This document shows, piece after piece, positions 14,461-20,672 of a stretch of DNA of 20,672 bases (position 1 is the first letter of the stretch; the number at the start of each line of letters is the position of its first letter). The stretch covers positions 1 to 20,672 of the forward strand of contig DAIRET010000032.1 of NCBI GenBank assembly GCA_036795455.1. Reading direction: 5' to 3'. The position numbers and the translations under genes were made by a program. Under the pieces are notes generated by a model that was given only the letters and a program-made list of their open reading frames with translations, was not told where the DNA came from and ran no database searches. The stretch comes from DAIRET01 sp036795455. Its GTDB lineage: Bacteria > Bacteroidota > Ignavibacteria > Ignavibacteriales > Ignavibacteriaceae.

Positions 14461-15606
14461 CTATTTAACAGTGCATAACCTATTCGCAGCATCCTCCAAC
14501 ACCTTCTCTGTTTTGGCGAAACATATTCGGATATTCTTACTTTTATTCTCTTCTGAGTAAAAAGGGGAGAGGGGGATTACTGCTATTCCATATTTTTCAG
14601 CAAGTTCAAGTGAAAATTCCATGTCGTTTTTATTGCTTATTTCCGAATAATCAAGTAGTTGAAAATAAGTTCCGGCTGCCGGTTTGAATTTGAACTTTGA
14701 AGTTTTTATCCTTTCGATAAAAAAATCTCTTTTTGCCTGGTAGAAACCGTTTAACCCGAGATAGTGAGAAGAATCTTTCAAGTACTCGGCGTAGGCATAC
14801 TGAATCGGTGTATTAACTGTAAACACATTGAATTGATGAACCTTCCTGAATTCAGCCATTATCGATGGATTTGATATACAGTAACCTATCTTCCAGCCAG
14901 TTGTATGAAATGTTTTACCGAATGAACAGACAGTAATTACATTATTGTAAAGCTCGCTTATTCCCGAAAGACTTATATGTTTTTTGTTATCAAATACGAT
15001 GTGTTCATAAACTTCATCGCTAAGAATTAAAAGATTATATTTTTCAACAATTGAAATCAACTCCTTTACGTCCTCTTCATCAATAAGACTACCGGAAGGA
15101 TTGTGCGGTGAATTGATTATAACCATTTTGGTTTTACTGTTGATTTTTTTTCTTACAATATCCCAATCAATTTTGAATTCCGGTTGCGATAATGGAATAC
15201 CAACCGGAATGCCTTTGTTGAGAATAATCGATGGCGAGTATGAATCGTATGCCGGTTCGAAAATTATAACTTCATCACCTGAATCGATTAATGCAGTAAT
15301 AGCTGTAAAAAGCGCCTGGGTTGCACCGGCAGTAATATTTATTTCATCCTCCGGATCGAATAAATGATTGTACAGAATGTTCGTTTTGTCAGCTATCTCA
15401 TTTCTTAATTCAGGTACTCCTTTAAAAGGTGCATATTGATTATACCCTTCACTTGAGTATTTATTCACAAGGTCTATTAATACGGGAGAACAATTGAAAT
15501 CCGGGAAACCTTGTGAAAGATTGATTGCATTATGCTTTTTAGCAACAGCAGTCATAACTGCGAATATACTTTCGCCGATACCGGTAAGTTTTGATTTAAT
15601 TCTCAT
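14461..15606 (-). CDS. Class I/II aminotransferase, methionine aminotransferase (YbdL-like)
   Basis: A 381-residue fold-type I PLP enzyme. Visible: NLSQGFPDF (29-37), the substrate-side YNQYAPFKGVPELR, AGATQAL (93-99), NSPHNPSG (165-172, Asn169 contacting PLP), SDEVYEH (196-202, Asp197 and Tyr200), the Schiff-base lysine in SFGKTFHTTGWKIGYC (Lys231), and NIRICFAK near the end (Arg360 for the alpha-carboxylate). The SFGKTFHTTGWK region plus FRKVHQFNVFTVNTPIQ is closest to methionine/kynurenine aminotransferases of the YbdL group, which act on methionine and aromatic amino acids with keto-acid acceptors. That links loosely to the nearby iorAB genes, which use aryl pyruvates. The ATG overlaps the stop of the MmcQ-like gene by four bases (ATGA), indicating translational coupling. 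Confidence 0.9.
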   Translation of the reverse strand: MRIKSKLTGIGESIFAVMTAVAKKHNAINLSQGFPDFNCSPVLIDLVNKYSSEGYNQYAPFKGVPELRNEIADKTNILYNHLFDPEDEINITAGATQALFTAITALIDSGDEVIIFEPAYDSYSPSIILNKGIPVGIPLSQPEFKIDWDIVRKKINSKTKMVIINSPHNPSGSLIDEEDVKELISIVEKYNLLILSDEVYEHIVFDNKKHISLSGISELYNNVITVCSFGKTFHTTGWKIGYCISNPSIMAEFRKVHQFNVFTVNTPIQYAYAEYLKDSSHYLGLNGFYQAKRDFFIERIKTSKFKFKPAAGTYFQLLDYSEISNKNDMEFSLELAEKYGIAVIPLSPFYSEENKSKNIRICFAKTEKVLEDAANRLCTVK

Positions 15607-15932
15607 TTACACTTTTTCTTTTTTAATACGAGGTTATATGAATCGTCAATAAATCTATAAATCATAGAGGGTTTGATTGTCCCATCAAGTAATACTGTAT
15701 TCCAATGCTTTTTATTCATATGGTAACCTGGTTGAACCGCGCTAAATCCTTCTCTTAGCTCAACCGCATACTCCGGATCGCATTTAACATTGATGCTAAC
15801 GGGGTTTGTAATACTCATTATTAAGAAGATTTTATCCCCGACTTTATAAACAGGGGATACTTCATCAAACGGGAGGCTTTCGGTTACATATTCTTTTGAA
15901 AGACAGTACTCTCTAATTTCTTCCAGGTCCAT
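15603..15932 (-). CDS. MmcQ/YjbR family protein
   Basis: A 109-residue protein matching the MmcQ/YjbR fold throughout: MDLEEIREYCLSKEYVTESLPFD at the start (1-23), VYKVGDKIFLIM (28-39), NVKCDPEYAVELRE (48-61), PGYHMNKKHWNTVLLDG (68-84) and a final helix ending in a Lys-rich tail. The family has a CyaY-like double-wing fold and is often called DNA-binding, though biochemical support is thin and its role is unknown. It starts two bases after the receiver-GAF gene stop and overlaps the aminotransferase start by four bases, so it is the middle gene of a tightly coupled three-gene operon. Length is normal and nothing looks damaged. Confidence 0.88.
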   Translation of the reverse strand: MDLEEIREYCLSKEYVTESLPFDEVSPVYKVGDKIFLIMSITNPVSINVKCDPEYAVELREGFSAVQPGYHMNKKHWNTVLLDGTIKPSMIYRFIDDSYNLVLKKKKCK

Positions 15933-15934
15933 AT

Positions 15935-17143
15935 TTAGCTGAGTTTCTTATTTTCATTTAAGTAGTCGCGGAATTTTTTCAGGAAATCGTTATACGCTTC
16001 TGTTGTTTTACTGATTTCCTTCTTCAGAATTACATCATACGGGTTTGCGTCCGTAAGCTTTTTCAATCTTTCTTCAAGTTTTAATTCATTTAAACAAAGA
16101 TTTAAATAACCGGATACCTGGGAAATTGTAGCTAATTTAGTCTCTTTCGATATCTGATTTTGAGATATGTAAATCTCTTCATATGCGGTTTTAATTTGGT
16201 TGAGTTGCTTTTTCAATTCTTCCTGTAACAACGAGTTTTCAAGTGTTATACCCGTACTTCCGGCTAATGCACCGAGAAAAACTTCATCTTCTTTGGTAAA
16301 ATTTCCATCCTTTTTATTCAGCAATTGAAACACACCAATAATCTCACCTTTCAGATTACGGATAGGCATACAAAGGATATTTCTTGTTTTAAAACCTGTT
16401 ATTTTATCTATATCTTTATTGAATTTTGGACTGGAATACGGGTTATCAATAATTTCGGATTTCCCGGTACAAACAGCTTCACCCGCTATTCCGCTTTTTA
16501 CGGAGAACCGGATCTCTTTTTCTTCTAATCCAATCCCTGTACGTGACCATAATTCGTTTGTTTTTTTGTCGAGTAAAAAGAGAGTTGCTCTTTCGGCATT
16601 AAGTGCTTCTGCCGATAGTGTTATAATGTCATGGAATAATTCATCAAAGCTTTCTTTTGCATTTAACCTTCTCGAAATTTCAATCAATACCGATAGCTTT
16701 TTGCTTTCGAGAGAGGCTTCTTCAAAAATTTCTTCCTTTAATTCAGCTTTCTCTCCGGTAACAGTTTCAATAGTTTCTTCTTTTCTTATGATGTCTTTTA
16801 CACTCTTTAATAGCTGATCCAATGTAAAAGGTTTAAGTATGAATTCTTTAATCTTTTTCCCGAATACAATATCTTTAGTATCGTAAAAGTATGATGAGAG
16901 CACAAGAATTGGGACATCTTTTCTTGCCGATGATATTTGATCAATCGCTTCAATTTCCGACATAACCGGGTGAAGTATTTCATAAATAATCAATGAGTAA
17001 TCCCCTTCAAATAGAGAGAATAAACTTGACTTGCTTTTGTCTTTGACCTTTACAATTTGTTTTACTTCTTCAGCAAGCGCTTTGTATACACTCTGGTATT
17101 CAGCATTTTCGGAAAAAATAATTATAGTATCACCGCTGCTCAT
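15935..17143 (-). CDS. Degenerate receiver domain plus GAF domain signalling protein
   Basis: A 402-residue cytoplasmic protein. Residues 5-118 have the CheY-like receiver pattern: TIIIFSEN, YSLIIYEILHPVM (49-61), VPILVLSS (77-84) and EFILKPFTL (100-108) with the conserved Lys104-Pro105. The phospho-accepting Asp is replaced by Glu55, and the acidic pair near the N-terminus is missing, so it is probably not phosphorylated. A Glu-rich linker (about 120-150) leads to a GAF domain (about 160-305; AERATLFLLDKKTNELWS, SGIAGEAVCTGK, MPIRNLKGEIIGVFQLLNKKDG), which binds small ligands in many sensors. A coiled-coil-prone tail (about 303-400) follows, without a histidine kinase, GGDEF or HTH output domain. 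The likely output is protein interaction. An AGAGG ribosome-binding site precedes the ATG. First gene of an operon with the MmcQ and aminotransferase genes. Confidence 0.85.
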   Translation of the reverse strand: MSSGDTIIIFSENAEYQSVYKALAEEVKQIVKVKDKSKSSLFSLFEGDYSLIIYEILHPVMSEIEAIDQISSARKDVPILVLSSYFYDTKDIVFGKKIKEFILKPFTLDQLLKSVKDIIRKEETIETVTGEKAELKEEIFEEASLESKKLSVLIEISRRLNAKESFDELFHDIITLSAEALNAERATLFLLDKKTNELWSRTGIGLEEKEIRFSVKSGIAGEAVCTGKSEIIDNPYSSPKFNKDIDKITGFKTRNILCMPIRNLKGEIIGVFQLLNKKDGNFTKEDEVFLGALAGSTGITLENSLLQEELKKQLNQIKTAYEEIYISQNQISKETKLATISQVSGYLNLCLNELKLEERLKKLTDANPYDVILKKEISKTTEAYNDFLKKFRDYLNENKKLS

Positions 17144-17169
17144 TGGTGTCCTCTTCAGTTAGGTTTTAT

Positions 17170-17185
17170 TTTGCAATAGTGCAAA
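17170..17185. promoter_or_regulatory. Small inverted repeat upstream of the receiver-GAF gene
   Basis: TTTGCA-ATAG-TGCAAA forms a perfect 6-bp inverted repeat 26 bases before the receiver-GAF start and just past the stop of the exonuclease fusion gene. Size and position suit an operator for a dimeric regulator, but no regulator is known here and chance is possible. Confidence 0.2.
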
Positions 17186-17199
17186 TATGGTAAAAAAAA

Positions 17200-18912
17200 C
17201 TACTTAATCAAATCTTTAATGTTAAATGTGCTTTGAATCTCAACCGGAGTGTTATTGACGGTTGAATTCATCGCAAGGTAAAGATCTTCCCTGTTAGTAT
17301 AGTTCTTCAGGTAAAACACCCTGACCTGATGACGGTTTTTTATAATCCAGTTAAGAATTATTTTTATCTTTTCAAGGTCCTCTTCGGTTGGCATAAAATC
17401 AAGCTGTCTTGTCTCATTAAAATAATCATCCAGAGCATTTTCAAATCCACCAGTAGTGCTTATCGGGTTTATTTTGATGAAAGCTTTCCCTTTCAATAAC
17501 AGGCAAAAGTCTTTGCTGTTGAATGCTCCCGAAATCTCTATCAGCGCATTTGCGGAATTAATTGGTTCCGAAAGAAGTGATGACTTCTGGATTTGTGAAA
17601 GTACAAGATTTATAAGTTCTCGCATCTCTGCGGCTTTTTCATACTTTTGAGTTTCAGAGTATGATTTCATTTTTTGTAATAATCTCTCCAAAAGAAACTT
17701 ATCTTTGCCGCACATAAAATCGTATACTTTATTAAGTTCATCTTCATAAAGCGTACTGTTGCTATTTACACATGGTGCAGTGCATCTCTCAATTTCCGAG
17801 AGGAAGCATTCTCTTCCTTTATTGAATTCTTTGTCTTTACACTCTCTTAGCATAAATGCTTTATCGATTATTTCCTTAATCTGGGCAGCTTTTACTCTAT
17901 TGATAAACAAACCGAAATAGTCGTTCCCGTCAAAATCAAAGTGATTTGTTATTTCGGCATTAGGAAATGGATGTGTTTTATTGATACGTAAAAAGTATTT
18001 ATTATGATACTTTTTTAACTGGACATTATGCTTCGGGTCAACGATCTTTATCAGTTCGGCTTCAAGCAGAAGCGCTGTTAACTCGGTGTTTGTTATTTCA
18101 GTTTTAAGTTTACTTGCCTGTTTAACTATTTTTTTGCTTTTAGATGGGGCGGTGGATGAGAAATATGATTTAATTCTTTCTCTTAGTGATTTTGCCTTAC
18201 CGATATAAATTATCTGCTCTTTTGAATTCAAAAAATAATAAACACCGGGTGCATCGGGTAGGAATTGCAAATCGTTGTCTAGTTTCTCATTCAATACTTT
18301 TTTACGAAGACTTGATTGCGGGTTAAACTGGAAATTAATTAGTTCTTCAAGCGTTTTTATACCATTATTCGATTTCAGTTCATTAATCATTCTAATCAAA
18401 ATCCGGGCGGTTACTTTAGCGTCCGATTCTGCGCGGTGGGCTTCAGGGTTTATAATTCTTAGGTGATTAGCAACTTTGCCGAGAGCTTTGCTTTTTAGTT
18501 CCGGGTAAAGTCTTCTTGCCATTTTCAATGTGCATAACTGGTAAGGTTTAAAATTATCAATACCGCATAAACGGAATTCCTTTCGAACAAAGCTTAAATC
18601 GAAAGATAAATTGTGAGCGGTAAAAACAGTCCCTTCGACGAATGAAGTTATTTCATCAACTATATCTTCAAAAAAAGGGGCGTTATATACATCATCATTT
18701 GAAATACCTGTAAACTGGGTAATGAAGTAAGGTATATCTCTTGCAGGATTTACAAGGGTAGAGTAGACATCAATAATTTCATTATTCAGCACTTTCACAA
18801 GTGCGATTTCAATAATGTTGTTATAAGAAGGATTCAGCCCTGTTGTTTCAACGTCAACAACAGTAAAAATTGTATCTTCAACCTTTTGAGTTAATATCTG
18901 GTTTTGGTGCAT
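17200..18912 (-). CDS. DnaQ-like DEDDh exonuclease fused to UvrC N-terminal (GIY-YIG) nuclease
   Basis: A 570-residue fusion. Residues 13-180 form a DEDDh 3'-5' exonuclease as in DNA polymerase III epsilon: VDVETTG (Asp20, Glu22), HNLSFD (Asp105), AHRAESDA (His159, Asp164). Residues 215-300 form a GIY-YIG domain as in UvrC/Cho: GVYYF (223-227), IIYIGKAKSLRER (234-246, Arg244) and LLLEAELIK (Glu284). A cysteine set C358, C369, C377, C381 follows with nearly the spacing of the UvrC iron-sulfur cysteines, then a UVR-like helix YEKAAEMRELI (424-434). The UvrC RNase H-like nuclease domain is absent, so only one incision activity is expected, as in Cho. Similar exonuclease-UvrC fusions are known in actinobacteria. 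A role in repair or damage processing is inferred. Its ATG diverges from the phosphodiesterase gene. Confidence 0.88.
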   Translation of the reverse strand: MHQNQILTQKVEDTIFTVVDVETTGLNPSYNNIIEIALVKVLNNEIIDVYSTLVNPARDIPYFITQFTGISNDDVYNAPFFEDIVDEITSFVEGTVFTAHNLSFDLSFVRKEFRLCGIDNFKPYQLCTLKMARRLYPELKSKALGKVANHLRIINPEAHRAESDAKVTARILIRMINELKSNNGIKTLEELINFQFNPQSSLRKKVLNEKLDNDLQFLPDAPGVYYFLNSKEQIIYIGKAKSLRERIKSYFSSTAPSKSKKIVKQASKLKTEITNTELTALLLEAELIKIVDPKHNVQLKKYHNKYFLRINKTHPFPNAEITNHFDFDGNDYFGLFINRVKAAQIKEIIDKAFMLRECKDKEFNKGRECFLSEIERCTAPCVNSNSTLYEDELNKVYDFMCGKDKFLLERLLQKMKSYSETQKYEKAAEMRELINLVLSQIQKSSLLSEPINSANALIEISGAFNSKDFCLLLKGKAFIKINPISTTGGFENALDDYFNETRQLDFMPTEEDLEKIKIILNWIIKNRHQVRVFYLKNYTNREDLYLAMNSTVNNTPVEIQSTFNIKDLIK

Positions 18913-19036
18913 TTCAAATTTGATAAAAAATTACGCAAAAGTAGTAATAAATTCCGGTTTCACAAGTCCCGTGGAAAATGTTTTCTTTTATGTTACTGCA
19001 AATTTAGATATATTTTCATTCAAAAAATCAGATGTT
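18913..19036. promoter_or_regulatory. Divergent promoter region
   Basis: These 124 bases separate the divergent starts of the exonuclease-UvrC fusion (minus) and the YmdB-type gene (plus). On the minus strand TAAATTTG (18999-19006) fits the TAnnTTTG -7 consensus. On the plus strand TATATTTT (19009-19016) fits seven of eight positions, 20 bases before the ATG. Neither has a clear TTG partner at the usual distance, so the boxes are tentative. Confidence 0.3.
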
Positions 19037-19840
19037 ATGGAATTAATAAATATACTCTTTGTCGGGGATATTATCGGCAAACCGGGATTAAACTTTGTAG
19101 AGACATGGTTACCGGGAATTATTCAAAAATATAAAGTAGACGTTTTAATTGTAAACGGTGAGAATGTAGCCGATGGTAAAGGTATTACCCAAAAGGAAGG
19201 TGAAGTTCTATTCAAACTCGGCGTTTCGGTTGTAACGGGCGGAAATCATACATGGGACAAACACCAATCGCAGGAATACATGAAAGTTGAACCGAGAGTA
19301 TTGCGTCCTTTAAATTACCCGAAAGGGGCATACGGTAACGGAATATATATTCATGAATCAAAAAAAGGAAAAGTTGCTGTTGTAAATCTCCAGGGAAGAA
19401 CCTTTATGGCACAAATCGATTGTCCATTTAGAGCTGCTGAATGGGCTTTATCCAAAATTAAAAATGATGCTAAAATCATTGTTGTTGATTTTCATGCAGA
19501 AGCAACTGCGGAGAAAATTGCAATGGGGCATTTTCTTGACGGAAGAGTCAGTGCTATTGTAGGTACACATACCCACGTACAAACATCAGATGAGAAAATA
19601 TTGAAAAACGGTACAGGGTATATTACGGATGTAGGAATGACAGGACCATACGATTCTGTTATCGGTATGAAAACGCAAGCGGCAGTGAATCGGTTTTTAT
19701 ATCAAACCCCGCAGAAGTACGAAACGGCAGAAAACGATGTTCATATTTGCGGCGTGTTTTTTAAGATTGATACGGATACAGGGAAAACAGTGGAAGTAGA
19801 ACGGATTTTATTTCCCGAATTTACAAAATCAACAAATTAG
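19037..19840 (+). CDS. YmdB/TIGR00282-type metallophosphoesterase (2',3'-cyclic nucleotide phosphodiesterase)
   Basis: The 267-residue protein matches the YmdB family along its length. Dinuclear metal ligands are visible: Asp11 (FVGDIIGKPG), Glu42-Asn43 (VNGENVADGKGIT), Asn70-His71 (GGNHTWD), His153 (DFHAEATAEK), and His178/His180 (GTHTHVQT), each three residues beyond the B. subtilis positions. YmdB hydrolyses 2',3'-cyclic nucleotides and related phosphodiesters in the cytoplasm and affects sporulation and biofilm choice in Bacillus; its role outside Firmicutes is unclear. The frame is open 39 codons further upstream to 18920, but that extension has no family counterpart and would overlap the divergent promoter, so the ATG at 19037 is chosen. 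folD follows after 13 bases, probably in one operon. Confidence 0.92.
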   Translation: MELINILFVGDIIGKPGLNFVETWLPGIIQKYKVDVLIVNGENVADGKGITQKEGEVLFKLGVSVVTGGNHTWDKHQSQEYMKVEPRVLRPLNYPKGAYGNGIYIHESKKGKVAVVNLQGRTFMAQIDCPFRAAEWALSKIKNDAKIIVVDFHAEATAEKIAMGHFLDGRVSAIVGTHTHVQTSDEKILKNGTGYITDVGMTGPYDSVIGMKTQAAVNRFLYQTPQKYETAENDVHICGVFFKIDTDTGKTVEVERILFPEFTKSTN

Positions 19841-19853
19841 AGTATTAAGGAAT

Positions 19854-20672
19854 ATGCAATTAATAGACGGTAAAAAAGTAGCTGCGGATATCCGTGAAGA
19901 ATTAAAAGTTGAAATCAATAAACTGAAAGCAGAAGGGAAAAAGGTCCCTGGATTAGTTGCAATTTTAGTTGGAGAAAACCCGGCTTCGCAGATTTATGTG
20001 AATAGTAAAGCAAAGGCCTGTAATGAAATCGGGATGCTTTCTAAAATTGAAAAATTGGATGCGTCAGTTACTGAAGATGAATTGATTTCGGTTGTTAATA
20101 GCTACAATGAGAATAACGACTTTCATGGTATTCTGGTTCAACTCCCTTTACCTAAACATATTAACGAAAACAAGGTAATAAATGCCATTTCACCGGAAAA
20201 GGATGTGGATGGATTTCATCCGGCTAATGTAGGCAACCTTGTAATAGGCAATGAAACTTTATTTCCATGCACACCGGCTGGAATTCAAGAATTATTGAAA
20301 CGTTACAATATTCCAACTAAAGGGAAGCATCTTGTTGTTGTTGGCAGAAGCAATATTGTAGGAAAACCGATTGCAAACATAATGCTTCAGAAGAAAGAAT
20401 TCGCAAATTGTGTTGTAACGGTTTGCCATTCCGCAGCGGGTGATTTATCCCGTTTTACATTGGATGCCGACATACTTGTAGCAGCAATAGGAATTCCCAA
20501 TTTCATAAAAGAAAACATGGTTAAAGAAGGAGCACTCGTTATTGATGTTGGTATTAATAGAGTTGATGATCCTTCAACAAAAAAAGGTTATAAAGTAGTC
20601 GGTGATGTTGATTTTGAAGCAGTTTCTCCCAAGACTTCATTTATTACTCCAGTCCCCGGCGGAGTTGGTCCT
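19854..20672 (+). CDS. folD: Methylenetetrahydrofolate dehydrogenase/cyclohydrolase (3' partial)
   Basis: The frame is open from ATG at 19854 to the window edge (273 codons), about 20 short of a full FolD. The protein interconverts 5,10-methylene-THF, 5,10-methenyl-THF and 10-formyl-THF with NADP(H), supplying one-carbon units for purines and formyl-methionine. Visible family marks: YVNSKAKACNEIG (48-60, catalytic Tyr48 and Lys52), GILVQLPLP (92-100, Gln96), KDVDGFHP (116-123), PCTPAGI (138-144), VVGRSNIVGKP (162-172, nucleotide loop) and PVPGGVGP (266-273), where the window ends. No residue of the active site is missing. AAGGAA just before the ATG is a likely, closely spaced ribosome-binding site. 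It lies 13 bases behind the YmdB-type gene. Confidence 0.97.
   Translation, partial: MQLIDGKKVAADIREELKVEINKLKAEGKKVPGLVAILVGENPASQIYVNSKAKACNEIGMLSKIEKLDASVTEDELISVVNSYNENNDFHGILVQLPLPKHINENKVINAISPEKDVDGFHPANVGNLVIGNETLFPCTPAGIQELLKRYNIPTKGKHLVVVGRSNIVGKPIANIMLQKKEFANCVVTVCHSAAGDLSRFTLDADILVAAIGIPNFIKENMVKEGALVIDVGINRVDDPSTKKGYKVVGDVDFEAVSPKTSFITPVPGGVGP

Noticed and set aside
16419..16817. 132-codon plus-strand ORF opposite the receiver-GAF gene
   Set aside because: It is a Ser/Phe-rich antisense frame of a well-supported gene, with no motif or ribosome-binding site.
18920..19036. An N-terminal extension of the YmdB-type protein starting at 18920
   Set aside because: The 39 extra residues have no counterpart in the family, lie in the divergent promoter region, and the ATG at 19037 gives the normal length and the expected start of the fold.

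Overview
The window looks like a chromosomal segment of an AT-rich Gram-negative bacterium of the Bacteroidota/Chlorobiota/Ignavibacteriota group, most likely an Ignavibacteria-like lineage. The evidence is a type IX secretion (T9SS) sorting domain with the NYPNPFNP signature, weak or absent Shine-Dalgarno sites before several genes, TAnnTTTG-like promoter boxes, and a ferredoxin-domain-free indolepyruvate oxidoreductase alpha subunit. The exact genus cannot be read from the sequence. No rRNA, tRNA or CRISPR array was seen.

Layout. Positions 1-1036 hold the 3' part of a secreted agmatine/peptidylarginine deiminase-like protein with Ig-like modules and a T9SS tail. Positions 1032-1635 hold a small unit: a DUF559 (PD-(D/E)XK-like) nuclease gene bracketed by inverted copies of a palindromic repeat and by a 7-bp direct repeat. 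A third, decayed copy of the repeat lies in frame inside the T9SS tail of the neighbouring gene. From 1720 to 18912 almost everything reads on the minus strand: a Nudix hydrolase; a very large outer-membrane protein of unknown function; the iorA-iorB pair; a PPi-type phosphofructokinase; PcrA helicase; a Kef-type antiporter; a tight operon of degenerate receiver-GAF protein, MmcQ/YjbR protein and methionine-type aminotransferase; and a DnaQ-like exonuclease fused to the UvrC N-terminal half. The only plus-strand gene in that stretch is a 35-residue single-membrane-span protein at 8383. From 19037 the plus strand carries a YmdB-type phosphodiesterase followed closely by folD, which runs off the window.

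How the genes fit together. Most are housekeeping: amino-acid keto-acid metabolism (aminotransferase, IorAB), glycolysis (PPi-PFK), DNA repair (PcrA, exonuclease-UvrC fusion) and one-carbon metabolism (FolD). The least ordinary parts are the repeat-bracketed DUF559 unit, the repeat that became coding sequence in a T9SS tail, the receiver domain with Glu in place of the phospho-accepting Asp, the exonuclease/GIY-YIG fusion that keeps UvrC-like cysteine spacing, and the orphan 35-residue membrane peptide.
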